Shown here piece by piece: positions 49,901 through 60,772 of a DNA stretch of 64,000 nucleotides. Under the pieces are notes generated by a model. That model ran no database searches, was not told the DNA's origin, and saw nothing but the letters and a program-made list of their open reading frames with translations. The translations under genes and the position numbers were made by a program. Every line of letters starts with the position of its first letter. Positions within the stretch are counted from its first letter, which is position 1. This DNA comes from Siniperca chuatsi (lineage: Eukaryota > Chordata > Actinopteri > Centrarchiformes > Sinipercidae): NCBI RefSeq assembly GCF_020085105.1, contig NC_058061.1, forward strand, positions 4,646,284-4,710,283. Direction: 5' to 3'.

Positions 49901-52900
49901 TTATTCCCTGTTTTGTTTGTGGTTGTAGAAAAATGACCATACACCATCAGAAATACTTTATTGATCCCCCGAGGGGAATCTCTTTCGTTACAGCAACATG
50001 CAAGTTACTTTACTGTCATGACACTGTTAGTGTTGATACTTTTTAAAAGTTTAGAGAAGATAAGATGGATTGAAAAGGCCAAGGCTCATATCTATTTAAA
50101 ACGTCAAGGTTTAGTAAACACGAACAAGACGAGTGTCATGTCTGTCAACAGCCTCACCTGTTTTGGTTAATGCTGACAAAAATTGTGCTCATTGCAGCAA
50201 CATCAAAGCATAACATTCTTCAGTGCTTGGTTTGTAGTTCTTCCAGTCAGCATTTTAGTTTAAAATATGAGTGCTTGATTGAGTTTATCTGGCAACTGCA
50301 TCAAACCCACTATCACAAAGACTTTACAAAGGCCTATTAGGACTGATTTGGAATAAAATGCTTTTGGCCTTGTTTGCAAGGCTGCGGCACAGGTTTGGCA
50401 GCTGTGAAGAAAGAGGCCATTCTTCTGTTGAGAGAAACTAGGATCCTAGCCCTGTTTGGAGAGGAAGGAAGTCAGGCAGGCGGCCTGGGGCAGAGAGAGA
50501 GAGAAGCCGAGCGAGCGAGAGAGAGATAGAAAGATTGTGAGTGAGTGAGAGAGAAGAGCTCAGAAAGTTAGAGCGAGATAGAACAACAATACACAGTATC
50601 TCCAAAAGTGTGTGGAAACCAGAACATTACACCATATTATAACAATAATAATAATAATAATAATAATAGCACTTATCAAAATCAGAAATTACGAAGTGCT
50701 TCACAAGGACAAGGGGGGAAAGAAGAAAAACATATCATATATCATATGTCAATGCAGACAGGTGTGATTATTGATCATTTCATTCCATAACCATGGGCAT
50801 TAGTCTGCTGCTACGACAGCCTCCACTGTTCTGGTTTCAGTCTCTCTACCAGATTTTGGAACCTGGCTGCAGGGATTTGCTCCCATTCAGCCACAAGAGC
50901 ATCAATGAGCTCCAACACCGATGTTGGGTGATCAGGTCTGGCTCACAGTCGCCGATCCAGTTCATCCCAAAGGTGTTGGATGGGGTTGAGGTCAGGGCTC
51001 TGTGCAGGCCAGTCACGTTTTTCCACACCAAACTGGGAAAACCGGAACTGCAGCTGCTTGGTGCATGGGGGTATTGTCATGTTGAAACAGGAAAGGGACA
51101 AACACAAACTGTTGCCACAAAGTTGGAAGCACACTATTGTATGCTGTAGCATTAACACAAAAGCATGTGGTCAGAGAGAGAGGAGCAGAAACTGTATAGC
51201 TTCCACAACACTTTTATATTGGTGTCTAATTTAGTGACTTCCTTGTTGACGTGTTAGAGGGTGTAAAAAAAAAAAAAACTTCTGTGAGATTGGAACATTC
51301 AAAGTTGTGCCCTTGGACAGATGGGGAAACATGAATTAAGTGTCATAATATTTATGGTTTATTTACATTTCAGGAATGTCAGTATCTGATAAACTTGTTT
51401 ATAATGGCTAATGTTTAGCTTGTTGTCAAGTATTGTGATCTTAATAGATTCCTTACTAAAACACAATTTTTCTTGGTAACAAATTACCATTTTATTCCAG
51501 TAAGAAAGGTAATTATTTACTTTTTACTTTTTATTTCCTGCACGATGGGTGTCCCTGAATGACCCTGAGAGTAGGTCTGCTTTCAGCTACACTTTTGATT
51601 GATGTTGTAGTTTGTAGGAATTTAATTGGCAGGGGCCTCCTAATACAATGTGGTACTGATTTGATATGTATTGTAATTGTTTAATTATTGCGATTCTTTA
51701 ATATTGTGATATCCTGTTTTTCAGTCATTTCTGGTTACTTTTTTAATACTGGACTACGCAGAACTCTAGACTGATAGTTAAGATGTTTTAAAGGAGTAGT
51801 TGAACATTTAGTTGAACAGAATATTGATACTACTCGCATATTTTACCGTACAGACATGATAGTGGTATCGCCTTAATCCCAGAAAGCAAATATGCCTTTA
51901 ATCAGAAAAGGCATTGTATCTCCAATGTTTTATGTTAATAATTTTTCCCCAAAAGAAAGCCTTTGGTTAATCTTTTAATGTATGAAGTCCAAAATATTGC
52001 CAGATGTTTTAATTGAACTTGGGCAGAGTTGTTTGTTCTTCTCATCCCAGATGTGAGTGCTTATAAATAAAGGAAGTGAATGTGTTGTCTCAGAACTTTC
52101 AGTATTGTTTGACCTGCTTTAACACAGAAAGACACAACCATTACACGCTTTAAAAATGCAGAGTAATTCTGAAGCCATAATGGTAAAAAAGAATACATTT
52201 TTCTTCCATATCTAATATTTGATTATATTCCTAAATGGCCATTTTGTGTGTGTCCTCAGGTTTGAGAAGGGGAGGATTTACAGCTACATCGGAGAGGTGG
52301 TGGTGTCTGTCAATCCTTACCGTGCCATGAACATCTACGGCCGTGACATCGTAGAGCAGTACAAGGGCCGTGAGCTGTACGAGAGGCCGCCCCACCTCTT
52401 TGCCATCGCTGACGCTGCTTACAAAGCCATGAAGAGGAGGAACAAAGACACTTGTATTGTCATCTCAGGTAACACAGGAAGCCCCCCCGCATGGGCCAGA
52501 CAAAAAGCACATAGATGTTTTACTCTGTTGTACATTGAGCAAATGACATGTAACTACAAGTCTGGGATCATATTTTTTCTGAGCAGTTTTTATAAATAAA
52601 GTCCCGCTGTAATACTCCATTGTTTTTACTCTTATACTCAGATGTTGTCAGTATGTTAAGTTGAAAATAAAAGCATTAAACGTTAACAAATATTTCGTGT
52701 GGTCACAAGCTGTGTGGCAGCATGGAGAAACCATGCAGAGGATGAAGCACCACTCAGTGGTCAGAGGGGGAACTGAGCCCCTCTGAACCCTGATGTCATA
52801 AATCCATACCAAGACAGAAACACAGTTTGGTCTAATGATATAATGGTATGGCGGACTGACATATTTTTGTGATACACAGTATGCATTTAAAAAAGAAAAT

Positions 52901-55900
52901 GAGTACGAAACAGAAAAACATCAAATAAATGATGACAAAAAATATCAACTTTATTTTAGTTTTTCAGTGTATACAATTTTGACTGCATTTAAATGTTCAC
53001 TTTATAAAATCACTTGAGGTTTGGCAGTTTAATTGGCAAAGCAAGCATAGTGCCTCAAAATTATAGACACCAAAAATATTTATTTATTATTATATATTTC
53101 TAATATTTTTTATTGCAGGGGAAAGTGGAGCAGGAAAGACAGAAGCCAGCAAGTATATAATGCAATACATTGCTGCTATCACCAATCCCAATCAGAGGGC
53201 TGAAGTTGAAAGGTGAGCTGCTGTTATTGACACTGTTACACCTGAACACACTGGAGAATATGGGCACAGGCTTGGTTTGGTGACTAAACAGCAAATATTA
53301 TCAGATAGGGAGGGGTTCTTTTGTAGATTCCTGTTTTCCATTTGTTATGTATTGTTTTAACCACAAAAACCCATTTATACCTTGCATAGAGGTGTATTTT
53401 GCTTATCCACATGAGATACCCGGATACACATGACATTTTAATGTTAAGGTGAAAACTGTGTCCAAAGTCCACCATAGAGTGTATGACAAATGCTCACAAT
53501 TATTTCTAAAACAGAGTTTCTCAGGCAACAAAAGGTCTTTAACTAATTTTAGTGCCTGACACAGCTACAAGAACTTCATGGCTCATTTTGGATTATTACA
53601 TCAGTGCAGTGACATTTATTACAGGTCACATTTATTATCTTATCACAGCTATTGTAGTTAAAAGTAGGTCATTGTCATATTTCAAGAATTAATATTGCCC
53701 AGTAGTCAAAGTCTCTTCAAGATCATAGTGAGATATAGTTACAGTTCAACAAGGCTTCAGATCATATCATTGATAACTGAGTGTGTGTTCCTGTAGAATA
53801 GCCCACACCCACCACACCAGAGGACAAATAGCACCACATTACAGAATAGTTATATTTAAGTCTGTTGAAATTGACCAGATAGATATTAAGAGGAAAGCAA
53901 GAGATACGCTTTGATTTACAGTAAACAAAATGTAAGTCAGAGATAAAGATAAGACTTGTGCAGGGAAAATGTTTTAAGGTCAACGTTACAGTTAAATGTT
54001 AGTGAATACGAACATGTAGAATCTACTGGCTACGATCCCCCACTGCCTACCGCTACTACGTTCCCTAGATGCAAATGTACACACACGAAACAAACATTAA
54101 ACACCAGAGAGGATGTAATAGTGTATAATATAGTTTCATAAAATGTAGGTCATCGTGATCTAATTTGGGTCACAGAAAAATTTTTTAAAAGTTGATCTCA
54201 AAACCAAGTGGGACTTATTTTCATTTTCTTCTCTGATCTAAAATACTAAGAAGGTATAGAATAGTTTTTGATCTTGGCGTAGTGGCACGTGTGGGTCTAC
54301 AGATGGGGTTTCTTTAGCACACCGCTTCACATTATGAGTCACTCTTTTTTAACCTGGTTGTACTCAGTCGACTACCTTAACCCATAATATCATCCTGCCT
54401 ACTCACAGGGTAAAAAACATGCTGCTTAAATCCAACTGCGTCTTGGAGGCCTTCGGGAACGCCAAGACCAACCGCAACGACAACTCCAGCCGCTTCGGCA
54501 AGTACATGGACATCAATTTTGACTTCAAGGGAGATCCCATCGGAGGCCACATCAACAACTACCTGCTTGAAAAGGTAAAGGCGTGTCAACTAGTCTCAGA
54601 GATGAAACGAAGGGTAGTCATACCTATTACCTGGTGATAGTGAAGTCAATGATTTTTTTTCACTGATTTAGTTCAATAAAGACTGTATTGTAAGTGCAGA
54701 TACTATTGTACTTGTACTACTGTAGAAGGCAGTTTGTTTCAATTTTATAGTATAGTTAAGTACATTTTGTCATTTTTCTCTTAACGAAGGAAAAAGGTTT
54801 CAGCCAAGCAACTGTGCTGATAATTTCCACACAGTACTGTTAGCCATATTTGCATGACGTGATGATAAACAAGATACTGCAGGAAATTAAAAACCCATTC
54901 TGCTGCACAGATTAGGTTCATTTGTTGGATCTTGTGAAATACTGGAGAGTTTCCCCCGTTCAGGCTTGCAAAAACTATTCAAATGAAACAATCTGAATTG
55001 ATATAGCTCCATTTTAAAGGGTCACGAGCCAAAAACATTGGCAACCACTGGCCTAGGCAGTAATAGAGTGACAAAAAACCCTCACATTTTTTTGTTGCTC
55101 AGAGAAGTGGCTTTAAGACAGCTGTTATATTACTCTGTCCTGTTTTGTATGTTGCTTTTCCCCCCAACAGTCCAGGGTCATTTTCCAACAGCCAGGAGAG
55201 AGGAGCTTTCATTCATATTACCAGGTAGGTGTGTGTGTGTGTGTGTGTGTGTGTGAGCACCTGTGTTTGCATGTGAAGAGGGCATATGTACAGTATGTGT
55301 GTGCACGCACACGTTTATTTTGTTTGTTGAGCAAACTGAACTGACCAGCAGGAATATGAATCCATGCAGCATTTCTGAGTCATCAAGACGCCTTTTGTTC
55401 CTGCATGTGGGAGTTTAATGAGGTGTAAATGAGGCCACAGTTTGTGTTGGATGTTGAGTGTGAGAGAGTGAAGAGATCTTTTCTATAGATGATTAAATTC
55501 AAACATGATGGGCATGCCAGTGACTCAGGCTGCAATATATACATTATATAAGGGTAAACATGTCAGAAATTACAGTTTGCACAATATAAAATAGTTTACT
55601 GTATAAAAGCATATCTAGTGAAGTAAAAATACAATAAAGATACGGTATGAAGTGTTGTAAGTAAGGTGTGTGTGTTTTTGTTGCTCCACTAGCTGCTCAG
55701 AGGAGCTCCCGATTCCCTGTTGCGCTCTCTTCACATCCAGAAGGACCCGACAGCCTACAACTACATCAAAGTTGGAGGCCAGATTAAGGTAGTCCAAACA
55801 GTTAACATACAATTCAACTCAAATAGAAGTGTGTGAAAACCCAGAAAACAAAAGTCTGAGAGAGTGTCAGTGTGATGTTAAGTTTGTTTGCAGAGGAATA

Positions 55901-58440
55901 AATACAATCAAGCGCACGACTTACAGAAGTGTGTTTCCTCACCACAGTTTACACAGTTGTTGAAACAAACCGCACACAGGTGTAAAGTATCGCATGTAGA
56001 GAAAGCATTTCATTAATCATCATGTCTGTTAGTGTACAGAGGAGTGTTTTGTTTTTTTTTAAGGTGTCTTTATTTAGACCTCTGCTGTGTGTTGCCGTCT
56101 TTGCATGAGCTTAATGAGAAGGAACAAAACCACTAGACAGCAACAAACAGCCTAACGTCATGGAACACAATACAACCAAACAGCTGGGGTGGCGGTTTGT
56201 ACACTGTGTGCCTCAGCAGCTTCTATTTTTTATAATGAGACATCACAGTTCAGTTCAGCACCAGTTTGTAATTTAATTAACTGTGGGAATTTGATATCCA
56301 GGCTAGATTCATTGGAAGAGAAAGGGAAAGGCTGTGACTCTGTGACAAAACACCCACACAAAATGGTATATAACAAAATTTATATTTTGCTTCAGCAGGA
56401 AAATCAACCAACTGTCCAATTTTAGAAAGACAAGATGTTGAAAACATTGCAATGATTGATCCAATCAACGTTAACATTGTTTCCTTTCAGTAATTTGTTG
56501 TCATCCTTCTCCAACATTTCTCCTTTCTCTCTCCAGTCTTCCATCAATGATGGGGCTGATTTCAAAGCTGTAGCCGATGCCATGAAAGTGATCGGTTTCA
56601 CAGGGGATGAGGTTCAGACTGTTTACAAGATCCTGGCCACCATCCTACATCTGGTAATACTCGATAATATCAAATCCCTGCTTATTTCTTACGCCAGCTG
56701 TGTTTCAAAATACAGTACATAACAGAACACCCTCCCTTGCCCACTCTACAACACTCCCACCCCCACCCCCTGCTACACACAACTGTGTGTAGACTTTAGT
56801 GCCATATTGGCAAAGTGGACCAGGAGTTTATAAGCAGACGTTTATTTTCAGAGGAATTTCCTTATTATTAATTGAAACTTTATTTTTCACATATGTTGAA
56901 TTGTATGCCTTTTGAAAAATTTCACATTTTTGCAGCTGAACTGCTGTATAAAAGACTGTCTAGGTTACATTAGCAATTGATTGAACAATTGAAAGTGTAC
57001 CAAGTGAAGACTCCATTCCCCCTGTAATACCAAAGTACAAAATGACATAGTCCTTTCGAGGAAGCTTCCTATTTTGAGAAATACGTCTATTTGCTTTCTT
57101 GCCAAGAGTTAGATGAGAGTGCGCTGAATATGGGAACAGACATGAAATTGGTATCGATCTTCTTGTCTAACTCTCGTTAAGAAAGCGAATAAGTGCATTT
57201 CCCAAAATGTTGAACTATTCCTTTAACCAAAATGTTATGCAGTAAGGAATAAGCCGTCCTCTCTCTTGTAGGGCAACCTGACGTTCGGGGTGGACGGTGA
57301 TGTGACCTTGATAGAGAACACAAAGCTGGTATCTGTGATCAGGGAGCTGCTGTCCACCAAAGAAGAAAACGTGGAGAAGGCCCTGCTCTACCGCACTGTG
57401 GCCACGGGTCGCGACGTCATCGAAAAACAGCATACGGCACAAGAGGCCAGCTACGGACGGGACGCTCTAGCCAAGGTTATTGCTGGGAAGATAGAAAATT
57501 ACATGTTGTTGGTCATCTGTCAAGCACTTTCTCTGTAGTGGTCTGCACAAAAAAGGAAAAAACCAACAACAATGGCCTGCTGGAACCCGGAGGGTTGTGA
57601 CATTTCGTTAAGTGCTTGGCGATATTTTTACTGCGATTCACACTGATTCACACAAGCATGAGTCACAATGTTATGACTCTAGACAGAGGCTGGAGACTGT
57701 GGAGGAGGCAATGTATGTAGGCAGATTCAGGACCAGCACTGTGGGCTGCGAACAAAAGTCTGACTCACTGATATTTTGACATTTGACTCTCAGCGATCCA
57801 TCTGTAACTGGTCATTTTCTGTGTGCTAGACTACTCTGCGCTCTGTGCCCTTGAGCAAGGCACTTGCTCACCAGCTAGCAGCCAATTAGTCTACTACACA
57901 CACACTAACTACACACTTGCATTTTGTCGTCCTCAGGCCATGTATGAGCGTCTGTTCTGCTGGATTGTGGGACGAATCAATGACATCATTGAGGTGAAAA
58001 ACTATGATGCCAGAGTCCACGGGAAGAACACAGTCATCGGGGTGCTGGACATCTATGGTTTTGAGATTTTCCAGAACAACAGGTTTGAATGAGACAGAAT
58101 ATGCCACCAATAAAAAAGCATCTAAACATCTACATCCTCATATCAAATATTTTACATTTATGTCCATATTTACCATTTCCAAGTTTTTTTTTTTATTATT
58201 ACATTTTCAGTTTCAAAATACAGTACATAACAGAACACCCTCCCTTCCCCACCCTACAACACTCCCACCCCCACCCCCTGCTGGTCGTTTTTATGTAAAA
58301 ATCAAAGTGTTTACAAAAACGACATTGTGTTAGCTTTCATTACAATTCTATATGGCTATATTTAGGACTGGGCACTACAGGAGTTAGAGGGCGCATAAAT
58401 GTATAGAAGCCACAAAAATATATATATATATTCTGATGTG

Positions 58441-58476
<36 letters not shown>

Positions 58477-59813
58477 CACATCAGAATATTTGCTTAGGCA
58501 TGAAAGAACACCTGCTAATAGTCAGGAGTAACAGTACAACACATCCACTCATCGCAAATAAATAGGTTGTATGCAAACTCGTCAAGGGCAAAGAAAAGAG
58601 TGAATACAGAAGAAAATACTACTCAGGAACTACTGTGGAGGGTGGAGAAAAAGGGTTAGAAATGGCCCCCAAACCTTATGAAACTTTCTCTCTGACCCTC
58701 ACACTGTATGCCTAATCTCGTCCTGTTTTAGGCATGACAATATATCCTTAAGCCACTGGGAATGTGTGGGTGGGGCAGCCTCCCTCCACCTAAGTAAAAT
58801 TGCTCTACGTGCTAAAAGAGAGGCGAAAGCATGAGTCTCATGTCCCACGGCTGATAGTTGCGATTCCTCCTGGGGGAACTCCAAAGAGAGCGACAAGGGG
58901 ATTTGGCTCAATTACAGTTGTTAGAATTGTGGAAAGAGTTTCACACACACTTCCAAAATTGTTCTAATCTAGGGCATAGCCAGTACATATGGACTAGCGA
59001 GCCTTCTGCGTTCCTACACCTGTAACAGATGGGGCTCGCATGGGGGTAAATTTTTAGACAACTTTAATTTAAAAATATGAATCCGATGTACCACTTTAAA
59101 CTGAATGTGGGAGTGGTGAGCACACATGCATATTTACCATTTTACCATTTTATTTTATTGGTTGTAACACAGCAATGATCGCATCTCTCTGTATAGAATT
59201 AGTAATGTATGTGGTTGCATCAATAACATAAGACTAACATTCAATCTCCTCTGTTTCTTGTGCTGCAGCTTTGAACAGTTCTGCATCAACTACTGTAATG
59301 AAAAGCTGCAGCAGCTTTTCATCCAGCTGGTGCTGAAGCAGGAACAGGAAGAGTATCAACGAGAAGGCATCCCCTGGAAACATGTATGGAGGACATTTTT
59401 GGTCCTACTGTGTTTAAGTTATTTTCTTTAAGGTTTAAGGTTGATGCTAATTATTCAATGGACGTCTCTCAATTTTTCCAAATAGTACAGAACAACATTC
59501 AATAGCTTTGACTTTGTAGAGTCACAAAGATTTCTCAGAAATTAGTTGGACTACTTTTATTCACATGCTTGTCGTGGTATAGAGCTTACTGTCTATTTAT
59601 GTCAACACTATGTCTTTTATCCTCTGTGTCCTTTGTTGTTAGATTGATTACTTCAATAACCAGATCATTGTGGATCTGGTGGAGCAGCAGCATAAGGGCA
59701 TCTTCTCTGTGCTGGACGAAGCCTGTATGAATGTGGGCAAAGTCACAGATGAGGTTTTCCTCCAAGGACTCAATGGCAAGCTGGCCAAACACGTCCACTA
59801 CACCAGCCGCAAG
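32506..59813 (+). CDS. myo1d: Unconventional myosin-Id, 5' half (exons 1-12; continues beyond the window)
   Basis: A single-headed class I myosin that moves on actin and binds membranes through its tail; Myo1d orthologues set left-right asymmetry in flies, frogs and zebrafish. Exons: 32506-32600, 52260-52468, 53119-53212, 54409-54574, 55171-55224, 55693-55788, 56537-56653, 57272-57475, 57937-58082, 59269-59383, 59643-59813; frame intact for 489 residues of a protein usually near 1000 aa. That list gives 11 coding segments; I number any 5' non-coding exon separately. Start [18 protein letters not shown] matches vertebrate MYO1D closely. Visible motor motifs: P-loop GESGAGKT (102-109), switch [10 protein letters not shown] (156-164), switch II DIYGFE (383-388), [16 protein letters not shown] (394-409). 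Intron 1 is about 19.7 kb. MYO1G is the nearest alternative, but the sequence follows MYO1D at nearly all positions that distinguish them. The actin-binding end of the motor, IQ motifs and TH1 tail are off the right edge. Confidence 0.95.
33805..33850 (-). repeat. LINE 3'-tail fragment
   Basis: ACTTTATTGATCCTCAGAGG GG is the reverse complement of the CCTCGGGGATCAATAAAGT signature found at LINE 3' ends. Only the tail is recognisable. Confidence 0.5.
34075..34428 (+). repeat. Dispersed ATTAATCGATTAAT-type repeat in myo1d intron 1
   Basis: It runs from CAGTGATTAGTCAATTAATT to GGTGCAGCCCTAAA and contains TTGCTGCTCCTTGTC and GACTGTTGGGCGGACAAAAC. This is one of the better-preserved copies of the family. 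Confidence 0.75.
38341..39043. repeat. Inverted-repeat element enclosing a long (TA)n tract
   Basis: The ends 'ACTGGGTATCAAACCTCAGT' and 'CTGATACCTACCAGT' are loosely inverted copies, and internal words (AAGTATCAAA; TTTTTGATATTTGACG) also pair. This suggests a long imperfect palindrome, probably a non-autonomous DNA element. A TA microsatellite sits near its centre. Confidence 0.45.
38540..38622. repeat. (TA)n microsatellite, about 41 units
   Basis: Pure AT dinucleotide run. The open frame across it (poly Ile-Tyr) is an artefact. Confidence 0.98.
39596..39668. repeat. (CA)n microsatellite, about 36 units
   Basis: Pure CA run in myo1d intron 1. A GT-rich tract of about 24 bp lies 200 bp upstream near 39383-39404. 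Confidence 0.98.
39730..40366 (+). repeat. TACTTAAGTA inverted-repeat element, near-complete copy
   Basis: It starts CAGTGGTGGGAAGTAACTAA (39731) and ends TTTTGAGTTCCACCACTG (about 40344-40361), giving inverted CAGTGGTGG ends. Internal words TTTACTTGAGTATTTCCATT and CTTCACTACATTTCAGAG match the copies at 11 kb. About 95 bp of non-matching sequence (39960-40090) interrupts it. Confidence 0.7.
40867..40909. repeat. (TA)n(TG)n microsatellite
   Basis: A short TA run passes into about 16 TG units. Confidence 0.95.
41776..41803. repeat. (TG)n microsatellite
   Basis: About 13 TG units. No coding relevance. Confidence 0.9.
41860..42800 (-). mobile_element. LINE fragment, C-terminal reverse-transcriptase region, frameshifted
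   Basis: On the minus strand, 42710-42600 reads [30 protein letters not shown]. The continuation in another frame reads [20 protein letters not shown] (42530-42460), blocks typical of the region after the palm in fish LINE proteins. Further 3' sequence continues to about 41860 without an intact frame. It lies antisense within myo1d intron 1. Confidence 0.7.
43965..44348 (+). mobile_element. Tc1-like DNA transposon relic, copy C
   Basis: It contains GGTCTGCACAGAGCCCTGACC followed by TTTGGGATGAACTGGATTGC, the same coding-end block as copies B and D but with a deletion removing the LNPIQHL part. GCTTCCAGCTTTGTGGCAAA upstream matches too. The right terminus near 44325-44345 (ACTTGTGGCCAGGTTGTGTA) is degraded. 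Confidence 0.75.
44650..45093 (+). repeat. Local direct duplication flanking a dispersed repeat
   Basis: A segment of about 95-100 bp at 44650-44745 (GTGCTAAATCTGTC ... GATGAGATGAACA ... CCTGCTGCTC) recurs at 44993-45093 with scattered changes. Between them lies a minus-strand member of the ATTAATCGATTAAT-type family (about 44800-44988; CAGTCCAAAACCCAAAGATA). Confidence 0.75.
45981..46005. repeat. (GT)n microsatellite
   Basis: About 12 GT units. Confidence 0.9.
48995..49242. mobile_element. Short non-autonomous element with TTAAAGGAYAGGTTC inverted ends
   Basis: Left end TTAAAGGATAGGTTCG (48995-49010) pairs with right end GAACCTGTCCTTTAA (49228-49242), with one mismatch in 15. Both ends carry TTAA. 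It is 248 bp and non-coding. The adjoining perfect hairpin at 49239-49292 begins at its right TTAA. Confidence 0.7.
49239..49292. repeat. Perfect 25-bp inverted repeat with 4-nt loop
   Basis: Arms 49239-49263 and 49268-49292 are exact reverse complements around the loop CTCC. Each arm ends in TTAA at its outer edge. Transcribed as part of myo1d intron 1, it would fold into a stable 25-bp hairpin. Confidence 0.95.
49948..49990 (-). repeat. LINE 3'-tail fragment
   Basis: TACTTTATTGATCCCCCGAG GGG is the reverse complement of the LINE 3' signature. No coding part is recognised nearby. Confidence 0.55.
50495..50545. repeat. GA-rich low-complexity tract
   Basis: Imperfect (GA)n purine tract, AGAGAGAGAGAAGCCGAGCG and similar. 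Confidence 0.85.
50588..51165 (-). mobile_element. Tc1-like DNA transposon relic, copy D (longest transposase remnant)
   Basis: On the minus strand, about 51030-50943 reads [23 protein letters not shown], then about 50940-50860 the C-terminal [16 protein letters not shown] tail in another frame. As in copy B, Q stands where Tc1/mariner enzymes have the catalytic E. An (AAT)n tract (50641-50668) lies inside the left portion. It is antisense to myo1d, in intron 1. Confidence 0.8.
55225..55255. repeat. (GT)n microsatellite directly at a splice donor
   Basis: The donor of the 55171-55224 exon (CCAG|GTAGGT) runs directly into about 12 GT units. Confidence 0.95.
56702..56774 (-). repeat. 73-bp copy of the LINE 3' end sequence found at 58210
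   Basis: GTTTCAAAATACAGTACATA through CCACCCCCTGCT is nearly identical to 58210-58282 (three substitutions seen). It starts 49 bp after a myo1d exon. It is probably a second, short LINE 3' fragment. Confidence 0.8.
58179..59128 (-). mobile_element. 5'-truncated L1-like LINE insertion with target-site duplication
   Basis: A 14-bp direct repeat, CATATTTACCATTT, flanks the segment (58165-58178 and 59129-59142). Near the left flank there is a run of 11 T (58184-58194), the poly(A) tail of a minus-strand insertion. Inside, on the minus strand, about 58870-58710 reads [25 protein letters not shown] and [18 protein letters not shown], the C-terminal end of an L1-type ORF2. Together these show a target-primed insertion of about 950 bp in the myo1d intron between 58082 and 59269. 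Confidence 0.85.
58428..58489. repeat. 62-bp perfect palindrome with (AT)n core
   Basis: ATATTCTGATGTGTAATAT at 58428-58446 is exactly mirrored at 58471-58489, and the AT run between is self-complementary, so the entire 62 bp is one palindrome. It lies within the LINE insertion's 3'UTR. Confidence 0.95.
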
Positions 59814-59919
59814 GTAGGAAACACTAAGTACAGATCTGACTTATTATTTTGACAATACTTTGATAAGTATTGTATAGTTTTTTGCTCATTATCTTTGCCT
59901 TTTTTACTCAAAGCTGTTG

Positions 59920-59985
59920 TAACGGTACAATTCCCGCTGGGATTGATAAAGTATTCTCTCCCTCTATTAACTAATAGAGAGTACA
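59920..59985 (+). repeat. LINE 3'-tail-like fragment
   Basis: ACAATTCCCGCTGGGATTGATAAAGTATTC resembles a diverged LINE 3' terminus. No coding part nearby. Confidence 0.45.
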
Positions 59986-60471
59986 TGACTTTAGCTGCAT
60001 AGTTTCCACTTCCACAAATGCTGCGTAGCTTTTTTGCCATATTTAATGGGTTTGAATGTGGTCTCACGTCATACTCTCGCTCATGTTTCCTTTCACATTC
60101 ACTGAGTACACTTGTGTTAATTACACTGAATTTACAATCGTTTTTATACTGCTGAAGAATTTATTCATTTACACGAGGGTAAATCAGAGAAGTTGGTTTC
60201 TGTTCTTCTTGGGGGGAGGGAAAAACCCCCCACTTTCCACACAGTACTGTAATAAGTCCACCCCAGCTTTGACATGCTCGGGTGGACTTCAATTGCTCTT
60301 AAGTGCTAGCCACCACCAATCCCAGCGATTGGAATTAAATCAAATCAACAGTGATTTGATTCGTTGCTTCATCAAATCTCTCAAAGCTGAACAGGGACAA
60401 AAACATGTCAAACTGTAGTCAGCATTACACGTTATTATTATCTACCATTCAATTAATGTTTTTGATGTTTT

Positions 60472-60772
60472 TCCAGCTGTGGTTCATTAATTAATCGTTG
60501 AAGTCATTTTATGGTTCTAGCTTCTCAGATGTGACGTTTTGCTGCTTGTCCTTGTCTTAAGAATATAGTGAACTGAATATGTTTGGGTTTCGGACTGTTG
60601 GTCGGACAAAACAAAACATCTGATCTTCATCACCTTAAGCTCAAGGAAATTATGGTTGGCATTTCCCACAATTTTCTGACATTTTATAAACCAAACTATG
60701 AATCAGTTAATCGAAAAAATAATTGGCATATTAATCTATAATTTAAAAAAATAATTTGTTGCCGCCCTAGTC
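60472..60772 (+). repeat. Dispersed ATTAATCGATTAAT-type repeat in the last visible myo1d intron
   Basis: TTCATTAATTAATCGTTGAA, TTGCTGCTTGTCCTTGTCTT, GACTGTTGGTCGGACAAAAC and 'TTGTTGCCGCCCTAG' match the family copies at 26.1 and 34.1 kb. Confidence 0.75.

Noticed and set aside
50793..51149. 118-codon plus-strand frame
   Set aside because: Antisense shadow of Tc1-like relic D, whose coding direction is minus.
52219..52599. Reading the myo1d exon as a longer stand-alone gene
   Set aside because: The bases after 52468 begin with a GT donor and the frame leaves the myosin match there; the continuation GESGAGKT is found at 53119.
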